A DNA stretch of 64,000 bases from Anaspis maculata (Eukaryota > Arthropoda > Insecta > Coleoptera > Scraptiidae). The notes below the pieces were generated by a model. It made no database searches. It was not told the DNA's origin and saw only the letters and a program-made list of their open reading frames with translations. Positions 34,401 to 46,304 of this stretch are shown one piece after another; positions within the stretch are counted from its first letter, which is position 1; each line of letters begins with the position of its first letter. The DNA is taken from NCBI GenBank assembly GCA_949128115.1, contig OX421965.1, forward strand, positions 35,955,681 through 36,019,680. Reading direction: 5' to 3'. The position numbers and the translations under genes are program-made.

Positions 34401-34583
34401 CCGATGAGGATAATTCGGACATTGGACATGGGAGATGGAGTGTCGACACTGTCGACCGCCATGACAAAACCTTCAGTTACACCACAGTATAGTTGAACTT
34501 CTGTTGGTACTCGTACTTTTTGAATTATTGTCAATCTAGGAAAAGCAATCATGTACATTTCTACTCGCCCGACTATTCCACCT
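31431..34583. other. No recognisable gene
   Basis: AT-rich DNA with no conserved protein. A short run of TAGG units lies at 33922-33941. Open frames here have no known domain and do not form splice-linked sets that I can see. Confidence 0.45.
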
Positions 34584-35087
34584 CAGGCCCGTATTATACC
34601 CGTATATAAGTATGGTCTTTAGGGGCTGCAGCCCAGGAGCCTCGGTCACCTAAACGGCCTCGACCTTCTCAAGTTTTTTTTTTTACACCGTTAAACGTTA
34701 CAGTCAAGCATTGAGTCGTTTCCGTACAGTGACAAGGGACAGGGCCCCTTTTGACCAAAGTCAAAAGTTACAAGTTACTTAAATTACAAGTGTGTCGTTT
34801 TGGTTATCATTTTTGTAACTACTTCGACTGCAACAACGCTGAGCGGGTCCAAAACTTGGATGGAAGACCGCCGATAGGTAGTGCCAGTGGGCGGGTCTCA
34901 TCCAATTCTGGGCTGGTTGGATTGAAACTCGTTCTTGGGTCATTCTGGGCAAACTTTTTGAGTATATATTTTGGTTACTTTTTCAAACTGATTGACATCT
35001 TTTGTTTTAACTTTTTCGTATTATTAAGGAGGGAGGCCTCATAACATCTGTGAGCCCAGGGGCCTCCGATTTGTTAATCCGGTCCTG
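34584..35087. mobile_element. hAT-like element, about 504 bp
   Basis: Ends are CAGGCCCGTATTA and, inward from the other side, CAGGACCGGATTA, close to a terminal motif common in animal hAT elements. The flanks are ATTCCACCT and ATTCACCT, an 8-bp duplication with one later base gain or loss. GGGGCT/CAGCCCAGG and its inverse GCCCAGGGGCC lie just inside the ends. No transposase is encoded. Confidence 0.7.
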
Positions 35088-35095
35088 ATTCACCT

Positions 35096-35737
35096 CGGTT
35101 ATGAAAACATCATTCTGTGGTAAAATATCCCATACCGCATACAGCTATAGTTTTAATCGTACCGAAATGTTAAATTGTGAATAATGTTCCGCTGGTGGAC
35201 GGGTGTGCAGAAAAAAGGATTAGATCAGTTCGAGTTTCGCGCGAGCTCGACAACTAGTTATCTCCGCATGTGAGCTTCTGATGTTCATTACTGGTGACGA
35301 ATGTAAATTTTCACACGGGACTGGCTAAATTGAATCTGAATGTTCGCATTGCACGAGATCCCAAACTCAATTCAAGTGGGCGGCGGTAGAAATTTCACGA
35401 GTAGATACAATTTCTGCACCAGAGAGGGTTTTTTGTTGCTATAAAAAGCTTGAATAAAGTGCAGGATTCTGAAATTTTAGCTGTGAAACCGAACAGTCCA
35501 ACTTCATTTGGTGGTTCAGAATAGTATAAAGGATGATTAAAAACGGCGTATAATCTCTCCAGGGCGTTAACAGTGGCGTAATCTTCAGGGAGGTAGGAAA
35601 AACTGCAAAAATAAGTCGTAAATTTTGCGAGCTATGACAACCTATAGTTTGACCCGGAATTCTATATTTGCAAAGACTATTAACAGTCTTAGGAATAATT
35701 CCGTTGATTAAATAGCATGTCGATATTTTATCGTATG
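35096..35737. other. No recognisable gene
   Basis: No conserved protein. CAGTGGCGTAATC at 35571 looks like a hAT-type end, but the best opposite candidate (near 36611) lacks a matching target duplication. Confidence 0.4.
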
Positions 35738-35985
35738 TAATACCACAAGAGCTATGAGTTTTATCGATAAAATTTTCGAACTATCTCGAAAGCTTTGTTT
35801 TCAAGAAATTCACCGAGTGTGAAATGGTCACTTTATTATCTGAAAAAAACCCGACAGCGTAGCTGGAGGGTTTTTGTCTTTGATAATAAAGTGACCATTT
35901 GCACGAGTTGAATTGCTTCATGAAAACAAAGCTTGAGAAACAGTTCGAAAATTTTGATGAAACTCGTATAGCTCGAGTGGTATTT
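35738..35985. repeat. Foldback MITE (inverted arms of about 115 bp)
   Basis: AATACCACAAGAGCTAT at the left is mirrored by ATAGCTCGAGTGGTATT at the right. The arms continue inward through TTTTCGAACT, AAGCTTTGTTTTCA and ATGGTCACTTTATTATC to a loop of about 30 bases near 35845-35875. The whole is one imperfect hairpin of about 248 bp. It codes for nothing. No clear target duplication was found. Confidence 0.8.
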
Positions 35986-36840
35986 GAGGAGAATATTCCA
36001 CAAAACGTGAAATTTATTGAAATATAGAAACGTTTTGATCCTAAATCTACCCCATATCCAAAAAAGGAATTGTTTTTTGGCGTTGTGACACCGTCATGCG
36101 GTCATGCTAATTCAATCAAGTTGCTTTGGACATCAAGTGCACTTACAATCTAACGAACAGCTAATATTTCAATTATTATTGTGCTTTTCAACGTAAAAAC
36201 GTCTTCCAAAGCTTTGCTTTTCAAAAAACCAAATCACATTGGCTGCAAACTATAACCATAACCTTACAGAAGTGATGAACAGGTCCTTTTTGTGGCTGAA
36301 TCTGCGATTTTGTGCCCCGCGCGGATCGCGAATGTCATTGTCAATGTGTCAGCTGTGCAGGGGGGTGGCCTAGGCTGCCTAACCTACGGCGACGTACGGT
36401 GCCGTTGTGGCAAAAATAATAATAATGCGGCAATTATTACAAACAGGAATTACACAATGGTCCATGGATAATCATTGCAGATCAAAATTATTGTTACTTC
36501 TTTGAATTAGAAACTGCCTAAATGTGGTATTTCATAAATATAGTAAACTACATCTCACCTCCAGTTGGACACAAGGGATGAGTATATATACCGATTGCAA
36601 TACTGCCACTGTTGGAAGCGGTGTCACTGTGTGTAGGTGACGCTTGAAATGCTTATAGCAGGCACGATTTTCAGGAACTTTTTAAATCAAGAATCATGTT
36701 TATTTATAAAAAGGAAGGCACAGTTTTATCAGTATAAAACTGTACGAAGGTGGTGTTTTATCAGTATAAAACTAATTTCATTGGTTCAACTCGAAGGTTT
36801 CAAACGTATTGATTGGTCAGAAGTATGTTGTGTGGAATAG
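35986..36840. other. No gene between the two MITE copies
   Basis: No conserved protein. A small hairpin, CAGTTTTATCAGTATAAAACTG, lies near 36721-36742, and the phrase TTTTATCAGTATAAAACT recurs about 30 bases later. A TATATATA run lies near 36582-36590. Confidence 0.4.
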
Positions 36841-36972
36841 TCGTATATAATACCACAAGAGCTATGAGTTTTATCGATAAAATTCTCGAACTATCTCGAA
36901 AGCTTTGTTTTCAAGAAATTCACCGAGTGTGAAATGGTCACTTTATTATCTGAAAAAAACCCGACAGCGTAG
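36841..36972 (+). repeat. Single arm of the same foldback MITE
   Basis: About 132 bp nearly identical to the left arm and loop at 35733-35864, including CGACAGCGTAG, but without the right arm. It is a truncated copy, or the product of a local duplication that ended at the loop. Confidence 0.85.
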
Positions 36973-37180
36973 ATTATCAGCCCGTAGATTATCATTCCAC
37001 ACGCCATTCTAAGTGATTGCTTATTTTTTTGTTTGAATTTGCGTGTGGCCATTATCTGTACTGGACCTAAATTGCATATAAGTCAAATTCAAAACTTACG
37101 ATTGCCTAGGGTCTGGAATAGAAGCAGATATTGAAAATCGCCCAAAACCGTTTCGACAGCATGGAGGGTGAAACATAATA

Positions 37181-37884
37181 GGTCGTATCGACGTGACGTC
37201 ACGCTCCTGAAAATCGGCCATTTTGTAGAAGCTAATCAAACTGACTTTTATCACATCAACTTGAGTGTCACAAAGTTCATGTTTTTAATGACCCAGAAGA
37301 TGGTAGTTTGCTCTGTTCGCTGTGTATATGGCTGTTCGGCCACCTACTCCCGCATGGGAGCATCGATTTTCACTGTTTTGGACTACCCTGGAGTGTTGAT
37401 ATCCCGTGAAGATCGAGCGCAGGAATGATCTGAACAACGGAAATCCTGATGGCTTTATCGAGCAAGTCGAAGAAATTATCTCAACAGAAAGTTCACAAGA
37501 GACTTGAAAGCTTGCAGAGAACACTTCTTGCGTGCAGTAGGTCGTGTGCTTCTTCTGCTTAATGGGCTATTAGTTGCTTGACTGAGAACGTTTCTGTACC
37601 CAACGCAAGTAGCCTACAAGGGCCTCCCGCGTTGTGTTTTTGCATCATATCCAATGTGTAGTCGAGATTTTGATTCACCAGCTCAAATGGGTCACACTAC
37701 AAACACAGCACCGCAAGTCTCTACTCGCGGCTGGGCAAATCATCGTCAGCAAGCGTCTTGCTGTAATTGCTTGACAACTTCGCCATGTCAGTCTTGACTC
37801 TTGATGTAGGTATGTGACAAATCTAAATCTCAGTCAGCTGTTTTTGATTAGCTCCTACAAAATGGCCGCCTCGTCGATACGACC
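37181..37884. mobile_element. TA-flanked TIR element with possible THAP remnant
   Basis: The ends are GGTCGTATCGACG and its inverse, flanked by TA (37179-37180 and 37885-37886). The inverted similarity continues inward through GGCCATTTTGTAG and AGCTAATCAAA, with the left arm carrying about 22 extra bases. Inside is a plus-strand piece that looks like a THAP zinc finger. The right end touches the next element (37889) with only TATA between them. Confidence 0.7.
37303..37535 (+). pseudogene. Possible THAP-domain remnant
   Basis: The frame reads MVVCSVRCVYGCSATYSRMG and soon stops. Further on, another stretch gives ACREHF. THAP domains are zinc fingers with C-x(2-4)-C near the start and C-x2-H near the end, here CVYGC and CREH, and are found in P-type transposases and host DNA-binding proteins. 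The spacing is slightly long and the frame is broken, so this is a worn remnant at best. Confidence 0.4.
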
Positions 37885-38029
37885 TATAGTGGAGTCAGTG
37901 ACTCACCCCCACTCGGTGTCTGAGCCCCAGCCCCCTCCACTAATTTTTTTTTCAAATGGCAACCCCCTCACTTGTGAGACATCATTGGAAAGCCCTTGAG
38001 AAATGCTTTCTAGTGGTACCAATTATCAA

Positions 38030-38156
38030 ATACCGTGTGATCCAAACCATTCCGAATTAGGGTAGGCTGTGTCCAAGCAAAAAGCAGCTTTACATCCCGG
38101 AACTTGACCATGTCACAGCCTACCCCAATTCGGAATGGTTTGGATCACACGGTATT
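38030..38156. repeat. 127-bp MITE with 42-bp near-perfect inverted ends
   Basis: ATACCGTGTGATCCAAACCA runs inward to GGTAGGCTGTG, and the right end is its reverse complement with about one difference over 42 bp, leaving a centre of about 40 bp. It sits inside the left arm of the surrounding long-TIR element and is absent from the right arm, so it inserted later. No clear target duplication was read. Confidence 0.85.
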
Positions 38157-38229
38157 TTGTTTGAGTAGTTTCTGAATAATTTGGAAAAAACTGTCTAATG
38201 GGTTTACATTGATTGAAATGAATTCACTT

Positions 38230-38945
38230 CACTATGAATCAAATTTCAACTACTTCACACCAAAAAGAGAGTCCGAATGTTCATAATAAGTGTTCAAAAT
38301 GATTGCCGTTGTTTTCAATGCAATAATGAAGCCTGTCCTCGAACTCTTGTCGAACGTTATCGAAGGTTCTCTTCGCGCGACATTATTCGGTAATTATACG
38401 TCGCAGTTCTTCAGTCGACTACGGCTGAGTTTTAAAAACAACAGACTTTAAGTGATTCCACAGGAAGAAGTCTGGAGGAGTCAAGTCCGGTGATCTGAAA
38501 GGCCTTTCAATGGGTCCGCTTCTGCTAATCCACCGACCTGTATATTGATCATCTAACTACCGACTAACATAATGAGGTGGGGCTCCATCTTGTTGCAAAT
38601 GGATAAAGTTCTTGCTCAAATTAGGGTTTCCATCTAGGTCCATCTAATTTTCCAAGTCTTGAATTATTAGGGGCTCGATGGCGGTTCCCAACATTTCTGC
38701 ATAAAGTGCACCATTCAAATGCCCATCTCGGCCGATGGGCCAATAATTGGGTTTCCCAGTATTCTTGCCCACACATCAAGCTTTTCAAGGTACTTGCCGG
38801 AAAACGTGAGGATTATCGTCACTCCAGTAGGAGGTCTGCAGAAAATCGTCGCATCATAGCTTCACAAAACTCAATTCGTCTATCAGGATCATCAGCCCCG
38901 AGTTCCTAATAGTTCAGGAATTAGAAAATAAGATGGATCGGATGG
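38230..38945 (-). pseudogene. Broken DDE transposase (DUF4817 type)
   Basis: Minus-strand pieces in several frames match the catalytic half of the transposase family seen at 11605-12419. They read LGADDPDRRIEFCEAMM near 38870-38910, GRDGHLNGALYAEMLG near 38690-38740, IHLQQDGAPPHYV near 38580-38610 (second aspartate block), then RSPDLTPPDFFLWNHLKS near 38450-38500 (third acidic block). A worn FxxxxxTGFxxALKTT tail follows near 38290-38340. Many frameshifts and stops make it inactive. It should have mobilised the surrounding TA-flanked element. Confidence 0.8.
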
Positions 38946-39542
38946 ATCAGATGCATAGTTTTAAGAGAAACCTTCGAAAACGTTGAAACGTTCGACAAGA
39001 GTTCGAGAACAGGCTTTATTATTGCCTAGAAAACAACGGCAATCATTTCTAACCCTTATGGTGAACACTCGTTTTTTTTGTTTTTTTTTTTGTTTGAAGT
39101 AGTAGAAATTTGATTTATTGTGGAGTGAATTCATTCAAATCAATGTAATCTAAATATAAATTATATATAAAACATTTATTAATAGATAAATTTTACAAAG
39201 ATGATACATATAGTAGTAAAAAAAAAGGATAAATAAATAAAAACATTTATGTGACAATATAAAATATTTCTTCCATTTTTTTAGATGAAATTGAGCGCAA
39301 GGTGCCCAATATGCTAGCATTGCTAGCAGCATTTCCACGTTGAGCGGCAAGTATAAATTAGTTTTTTCCAAATTATTCGGAAACTACTCAAATGAAATAT
39401 GGAGTAATTGGTACCACTGGAAAGCATTTTTCAAGGGCTTTTTAGTAATATACCCATCACAAGTGGAGAGTTGCCATTTGAAAAAAATCAGTGAAAGGGG
39501 CTGGGGCTCAGACATTGAGTGGGGGTGAGTCACTGACTCAAC

Positions 39543-42500
39543 TATTGTGCTTCCCCCTCCATTCTGCCCGAGCGATTTTGGACGATTTTCAATGTCTACT
39601 TTTGTTTCAGACTTACTGGCAATTGTAAGTTTTGAATTTGACAGTTTGACACCCGTATATATTTTTTTAATGAAAAATAAATATACTTTTGAAAAACTAT
39701 ACCGCTAAGAATACGCTTTTGACAGCAGAGACACCCTTATAAGTGAGTGAACTTTCACAGTTCCTATTACAAGCTTTCCAATCAAATGTCAACTAAATCT
39801 CATGTCAAGTTTTAAATTGGAAATCCTTTATTTAATACTTATTACAAAGCTATGGCGGGGTGGGCAGGGGGAAGTGAAGCTCGCAACTTCCTGAATAGGT
39901 GAACACACAATCCTTTGAGGGCGATTTTCAATACCATGTTGATTATTGACTTATCAAAACACGTTGCTACGTAATTGGTATAGCATGAACTTGAACATGG
40001 GTGCGCTGATCATTATATCAGTTATTAATTTGTATTTTATTATAAAATAAATTAATCAAGTGCATAGAATTTCACAAATATGTTCGACGTTCGCAGAAAT
40101 GGATAGTTTGATGCCCAGTTTGCGTTACACGTTCCCTTTGATGTGCATAGGAAAATTTAATAGCCCTGCATTGCACAATCTGGCTTGTAGGGAATTAGGG
40201 ATACATGTATATTGCATATATTTTGTCATTAGGACTCAGTTTCATGATACCCCATTCAAGTCTAGTGAGATAATAATAATGTTATTTGCTCTTCACTACA
40301 AGATCATAAAGAGTAACGATCCAAAAGCCAAGGGTTCCATTTAGTCTTTTTCTCGAAAGTTTTCGACACGGATTCGATCCCGAGGCCCTTGGGGTTATGG
40401 CGGCTTGGCGCCGTATCTATACTGGTACTGTTGTGTTATTATTTTAGCGGAATCCTCGGAAATATTTCCGATGTTTACTTTTAATAAAAGCAGTACACGC
40501 TGACAATTTTCTGCGAACTCGAATGAGGTCTGTGTCAGTTAAAATTGTTATTATTTTACGATAGGTTTTATTCCATCAGGCGCTTTTCAAATTCCATATT
40601 GCCAATTTAAAACTTATCTTTGGTGAACCAGATACTGCGTCTTTATTTCTGGTAGATATTGGATAGAATGGAAAAACTTCTCCGAAGAAATTGCTTCTGT
40701 GTCAATAGCAACCGGTAGTCAGAACGGCATCAAAATAGATTTGTGGAATTATATTTTTCAGGAATATACCGAATAGGTGTAGTTTTACCTACCGATGACT
40801 GCCCAAGCTTCCAGCTCAGATTATTACAACTAACGAAAGTGGTATTTTGATCTTCGAGCTTCCCAAGCGATTGATTAAATATAAAAGGAGCAAGGCAAGG
40901 GAGCACCTACCTCTATACCCTACTCGCCTCCTTTATTCCCTTGTATATTCGAAAAGTAAAGAAAGAGGGTCTCCTCTTAGAGAATCCCCCAGGGCCTCCG
41001 TCACTCTCAATCGCCCAAATATAAACAAAAAAAGTGTACCGATCTAATAGTGTTGTGTGCGACCTGTGACCTACGCTCCTCCTTCCTCCCATATACCTGC
41101 ACCTCCACACCAAAGGTGGATCTCGCAGCCTGGCGCTGGCGCTGCTCCGCCGAAGGTAGGATATCCCCCCGAGATGACACGTCAAGTGCGCGCAATAACG
41201 TATCGCCTCCGGGGAAATCAGAACTATCCCGAAATACCTGCAGATTTTAACAGGGATTTAATTTTCAAACATACACATCCGGATTTCGATAAATTTTCAT
41301 TAGCGGATTTGTACGGACGCCGGCGGAGTAGCAGGGGCACCACCGTGCTGTAGAGAAAAGTTTCGATGAAATGTATAGCGAAATGCAGGTGCGGGTAGGT
41401 TAGCTGGTAGGTGTGTGTGGAGGGACTGGGGGAGAAAGGGGAAGTGGAAGAAAAAGGGGCTCCGGTGTGAGCAGATGATGCCCAGCACGGCCGCCAATAT
41501 TCCCCCAGTCCAGGTCTCCGGTTTTTCGCGGATGGAAACCGTATTTTGACCGGCATCAGCGGCAACCATTCAGATTTATGTCCGTTGCAAAAACTTGGCA
41601 GGTGCAGTTCTGTAGGCTTCTTGATGGTTCTGGATTAACGATCTGCTGTCATTTTTTCGCTTTTTTTGTAATAAGAATGAGAACATCCGAAAGGTTTGTC
41701 CACAAGGTGGTAATTTGGTCGAACAGTGTCATATCCGGTCGTTTGACGAGTGTGTCAGCGAAATAATTTGACAAATGTGTTACTTGCCAAAAAGGCCTCG
41801 TGCTTTTCGGTGCGACTATCAGCAAGAACAATAGTCGAGTACCTATTATGGAAAAACAACAAATTTTCATTATAAAAACCGATGAAGCTATTCGGATCTG
41901 TAAGGTATTTGTGACTAAACAAATAAAAAATCTCTATTGGCCTAGGCATTTTGTCTTGAGGGCGCCCTTAGCCTGTGTTCTTCGTCACACAAATTAATTC
42001 CAGACTCCCATGCCCAAAGACAAAACAAACAAAAGAACAGTTGAGAGCGCGAGCCTAAGAATTTTTCTGTCATGAGATGCATTTTCCGCGACAGCACAGC
42101 ATGTTAATTAAGTTGCCGTTTGTGTACCACTGGCTTTATAATTTTAATTAAATTCCAAGATACTTTCCTCGACGAAGTATTATAACAGAGTATATGGCGA
42201 GAGAGTAAGTATATACGTTATAATTTCATATTTTCGCAGCCTTTCATCGTCCCAAAAAGAATTTTCTCGGCCATAAATTGCGACTCACTATTTTATTATG
42301 CATGAGTAATTAGGTAAAAGTTATTACCAACAAACATGGATGCGCCGGTGCAACTGCACGGAAAATTTCTTTGTTCCCTCCGATGCGGCTCTTCGTTGTT
42401 TCCTCATCAACAACCAGCAGTAGACGAACAGTGTGCTGGTGATGATAATAAAGCTGTGAATTGTGAAAATACTTTGCACTTTTCCGCTTTATCAGAATGC

Positions 42501-44880
42501 ACGCTATACCCGGCAGGGATTATAATATTTTAATATTTTCCTAGCCGAAGATTGAAATTTTACCGCTCGTATACATATAGAGCTTTCATTTCTGAAATCC
42601 CCTCCTCTGATTTCTCCCTGAAAAATTTTTCCTCAAGAAATCCTGGGACAAGTCGATTTTACATTCGAGGAGGCAATATGATTAGCATAAATTCAATTTT
42701 CCTGCTTCATCCTCTTGGGCTATCCGTTCAAAGATGAATGATAAGAATAGGAGTCGGGTAACATGGAAACACCCTGTACAGGTGCATTTCTTGCTAATGT
42801 AAAACTATGCACTTCGCGTATTTGTAAAGGAAATATTCGTATTGATGACTGTGAAGTGAAGGGAGGCACATGAATAACTGAAGCATGTACTGCATCAATA
42901 TTCTTGACGATATGAACATGACAACCACTCAAACCGGAGTTGAGAGTTAGTTCAATTACCTACGAGTTTCACATTTAGTAGCAGCGCTCATGTTAATAAA
43001 TGAAGTTGAAGTTTCAAATTCATTTAAACACTAGCGTGGGTATAACAAGGAAGAGTGCATTAAAAGCTTCTCATGTTAAGTTGATATGGAACTAGAAGTT
43101 TGTTGCTTCAGATGACAAAATGTTTTGTATTTATAACTTATTTGTTTCAAAGAAAGGTGATATGTGGTTTGATGTCACGATCTCAACCAACGACTACTTA
43201 CTCATGAATCCAATCCATAGACTAACAAAAAACGGTTGGCAAAAGCTAAAATACATACTAATGATAAATACGGCAGAAAATCGAGGTAACAATACGACTA
43301 GATTACAGCTGGCTAGATACACTGCGACAGCGGTCGATGACAACAATACCTAAATCGAGCGGATCACGGGGAACGGGGGTACTTAGCGAAGAGCCGCCTG
43401 GGATGCTGAAGTCTTCTTTTTCTAGTTCTCCATTCCAAGGTGATGTCAGTTTCTGCGCCACTACGCGGTGTACAGCGATACCCTGGCGTGACGGTGGGTC
43501 AGCGTAGGCAACAGAGCTGGAGATGGCTTCTAGGGTAGTAAGATGGTTCCACTCCTTAGATCTCTCCCACCACTTCCACTCTCAATACTAATCTAAGAAT
43601 TAATAGACTCATCATCCTTCTATTGCCGTGGAACACTTTGTCTCGCAGCTGTCGATCATGAGCTACATCGAGCAACCTGAAGATCTGCGCAAGTGAAACC
43701 ATTTTTTGGGAAAGCAAATGTGAAGATGTTATGTCAACCCTTGAAAATACATCACTTGGGCGGCACTTTCATATGATAACCGGGAAAAATAAGAGAGGCA
43801 CATGAGAGCCTGACAGAGTGGTCATTTGAACATAATCACGAGACATAAACAGTATTTGACATGGCAACTCTCTGGCAACGCTTCCCGGTTCTCCGATGCC
43901 AAAACTGCCAGATGTGTAGTGAATTATCATCACAGACAGAAAAATTATTTGTTTTTTTGCTGATAAATAATTTCCACACTCCACAAAAAGATGCAGCATC
44001 ATGTTGTTTTTTTATGATGTGATGTCATATCATGATTTCATATGATTTTGTGATGTTTAATCATTTCCTCAAATCTTCAGGAACTGCCTATTAGACACAA
44101 CCCGACAACTGTAACTAAATTGTATAATGACCCTGTCTAGTGCGCAAGCGCAGAACAGGTTTACTACGTCACCAGTCTTCAAATTTCAGCTGCAACGGTT
44201 CCTGCTCAAATTTCTATTTTTTTAGTAGGTAGGGGCTTTTGAGAGAAGATGTTTCTATGCCTGTAGCGATCTTGTAGAGCAAATATCATCAGCAACACAC
44301 TTCCGGCGGAGGAAGGTGTCGACCGGAAGCTGGAATTCGCTGAGCCGACAGTCCAACGACCCATTGCGCGCAAAAGAACCGGACGTATGACGTGCGGAGC
44401 CGAGGTTATAAGGAGGGATGGGAACACCCCAGCAAGGGCTTGTTGGGTGATATCTTAGAGAGATAACATGTAGCACTTGACGGTGTGGTATTCCCCCTTT
44501 GTTTTGTTTGTACGTTGGTACCTGAAGTAGGTACGGTCGTTGACGTTCGTAGCGTCTGCCGATGGGAGAGGGAGATGGCGCGCGAGTGGCAGCCGTGGGC
44601 GGACAGAGAAGAGAATCAGCTGTAGTGAAGAACACGTGATTTTTCTCAGTGCAACGAGTGTGCGTCGGTTTTTCCTAATTTAAGGTCGGTCTTTCTTTGA
44701 TTATTGTATCGTAATTCTGGCTTCCACCCACTCACCAAATCATGCATTTCGACACCTATTTTGTCCGCAAAATTATTATACATAACCCGAAATTCTTTGT
44801 TCTCTTTGTTCTCAACCGGCTTGCATAACCCGCAGTTTTTAGCGCACTTCTCCAAACGGGAAGGCGCTTTTGTCCTCGCT
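39543..44880. other. No recognisable gene over about 5.3 kb
   Basis: I found no conserved domain on either strand. The block 41050-41560 is GC-richer, with overlapping open frames on both strands but no convincing product. TAGG runs occur near 34286 and 41395-41412. Open frames near 43120-43353 and 44255-44635 have no family I know. This could be intron of an unseen gene. Confidence 0.4.
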
Positions 44881-44912
44881 TTGTCCGTCCGTCCGTCCGT
44901 CCGTCCGTCCCC
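44880..44912 (+). repeat. (GTCC)n microsatellite
   Basis: About seven GTCC units in a row. It directly precedes the long tandem duplication at 44961-45665. Confidence 0.9.
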
Positions 44913-44960
44913 GCATCTAGTCCTAGACGAAAAGGTTTTTGCGAAAAATTTTTACTCCAT

Positions 44961-45665
44961 TGGGTAGCTCATGACCTTGTATCCCGAACCAAGAAAAATC
45001 TTGACGAAATAATAATAAACAATGACAATAATAACAATTTAGTGTGACGCGGCATCGCCGTTGAATGCTGCATTTCAGAAGCCGGCCTGATCTCGAAAGT
45101 TATCACATGCGAGGAAGTACCCGATCTTATCATTTTACCATAATACATATGCGGAGTTATATTTAGAGGATGATTTGAACTTTATTTTAATGAAAATTTC
45201 ACATCGGTGCGAGGTGCCGATTAGTAGTTATTGATTTTTGAACATGACTCCGAAACTACGGCTCGGCCGCAAATGATTTATTCGTTGCTTGCTGGTGCTT
45301 GATATCCTTTCCTCCGAACAAAACGAAATTCAATACAGAAAATATTTCAACTCGAATGGGTAGCTCATGGCCTTGGTACGCGAATCAAGAAAAATGTTGC
45401 CGAAATAATCATGAACAATTACAAAAATAACATTTTGGTGTAGGGCGGCTTCGCCGATCAAGTGCTGGCATTCGCGGTAAGATGTAGAAAGTTGCGATAT
45501 GCAGGCAACTACAATTTCTTAATGAAATACATCACTGCATGTACGGCATTATATTTAGAGAACAATTTGAACTTTCTTTTGACGAAAACCCCACTTCGAT
45601 CCGACCGTTAGGTCAATTGTTATCGATTTTTGAAAACGGCCGCAAAGCCACGGCTCGGCGCATAT
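44961..45665 (+). repeat. Diverged tandem duplication, period 396 bp
   Basis: The unit beginning TGGGTAGCTCATG at 44961 recurs at 45357. Both copies contain AAGAAAAAT, AATAACA with TTTAGTGT/TTTGGTGT, a GGCGGC/GCGGCATCGCCG block, TATATTTAGAG and CGGCTCGGC in the same order. Divergence is considerable, so the duplication is old. Function unknown. Confidence 0.75.
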
Positions 45666-45965
45666 TACACGACCCTACAAATTTAAAATCAGACGTGCCG
45701 AAATAGTAATTGAACATTTTGAAATAGCCAATACTAGGTACCTGAAGGATAATGGCACTCAAATTACGAAACATGTTCGCTCAATAACAAAAAAAAAGTA
45801 GGTAGGTATCACTAAAAATCATGTGACAAGGCTACCATTTTTTCGGTTTTTCGATAAAAAAGAAATGTTCCAATTCAAAAGTGAACCCGATATTCGTGTT
45901 CAGGAGGTCGAAATCAGTTGGAGCACATTTTTTATATAAGTAACAGAATAACGCTTATGTGGCCG

Positions 45966-45966
<1 letters not shown>

Positions 45967-46028
<62 letters not shown>
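45967..46028 (+). repeat. (GTCT)n microsatellite
   Basis: About fifteen GTCT units. The minus-strand reading gives a DRQT peptide repeat, which is a by-product of the repeat and not a protein signature. Confidence 0.95.
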
Positions 46029-46304
46029 CGAGTCCGTGCAGAAATTAAGACGCTGTACTCCTTCTCGAGAATTGAAACAAGAGTCTTGGAACTTTTTTCC
46101 GATTAATAGCTGATGTCTCCAAGGGTGGCCAATGGGCACTATTTTTGTTATCCATACATCGTTATCATTATTCTCAAAAAACAGAGATCTCCTGTGCACT
46201 TCGATGAAGTTGAACTTCTCCTCGGGAAATAAAGCTACAGCCGTTGAAGATTGAACTTTATCCGGTGGATAGCTTAGGTCCTCAAGGACCAAATAGGCAG
46301 GTTG

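Larger units (their letters stand above)
37889..39542. mobile_element. Long-TIR Tc1/mariner-type element with nested insertions
   Basis: TA flanks (37887-37888 and 39543-39544) surround ends GTGGAGTCAGTGACTCACCC and, inward from the other side, GTTGAGTCAGTGACTCACCC. The arms remain matched far inward: GGGGCTGGGGCTCAGACA against its inverse, GGTACCA, TTTGAGTAGTTTC, and ATTACATTGAT with GAATTCA. The left arm reaches about 38260 and the right arm begins near 39090. The left arm is interrupted by the MITE at 38030-38156, and the right arm by about 200 AT-rich bases (39150-39355). The core holds a minus-strand transposase. Confidence 0.8.

Noticed and set aside
35571..36611. hAT element between CAGTGGCGTAATC and TACTGCCACTG
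   Set aside because: The 8-bp flanks do not match and the ends agree for only about seven bases.
41007..41569. Coding region in the GC-rich block near 41.0-41.6 kb
   Set aside because: Frames are open on both strands because stop codons are rare in GC-rich DNA; none has a recognisable domain.
45900..46292. Minus-strand open frame with a long DRQT repeat
   Set aside because: The repeat is only the translation of the (GTCT)n microsatellite; the flanks show no domain.
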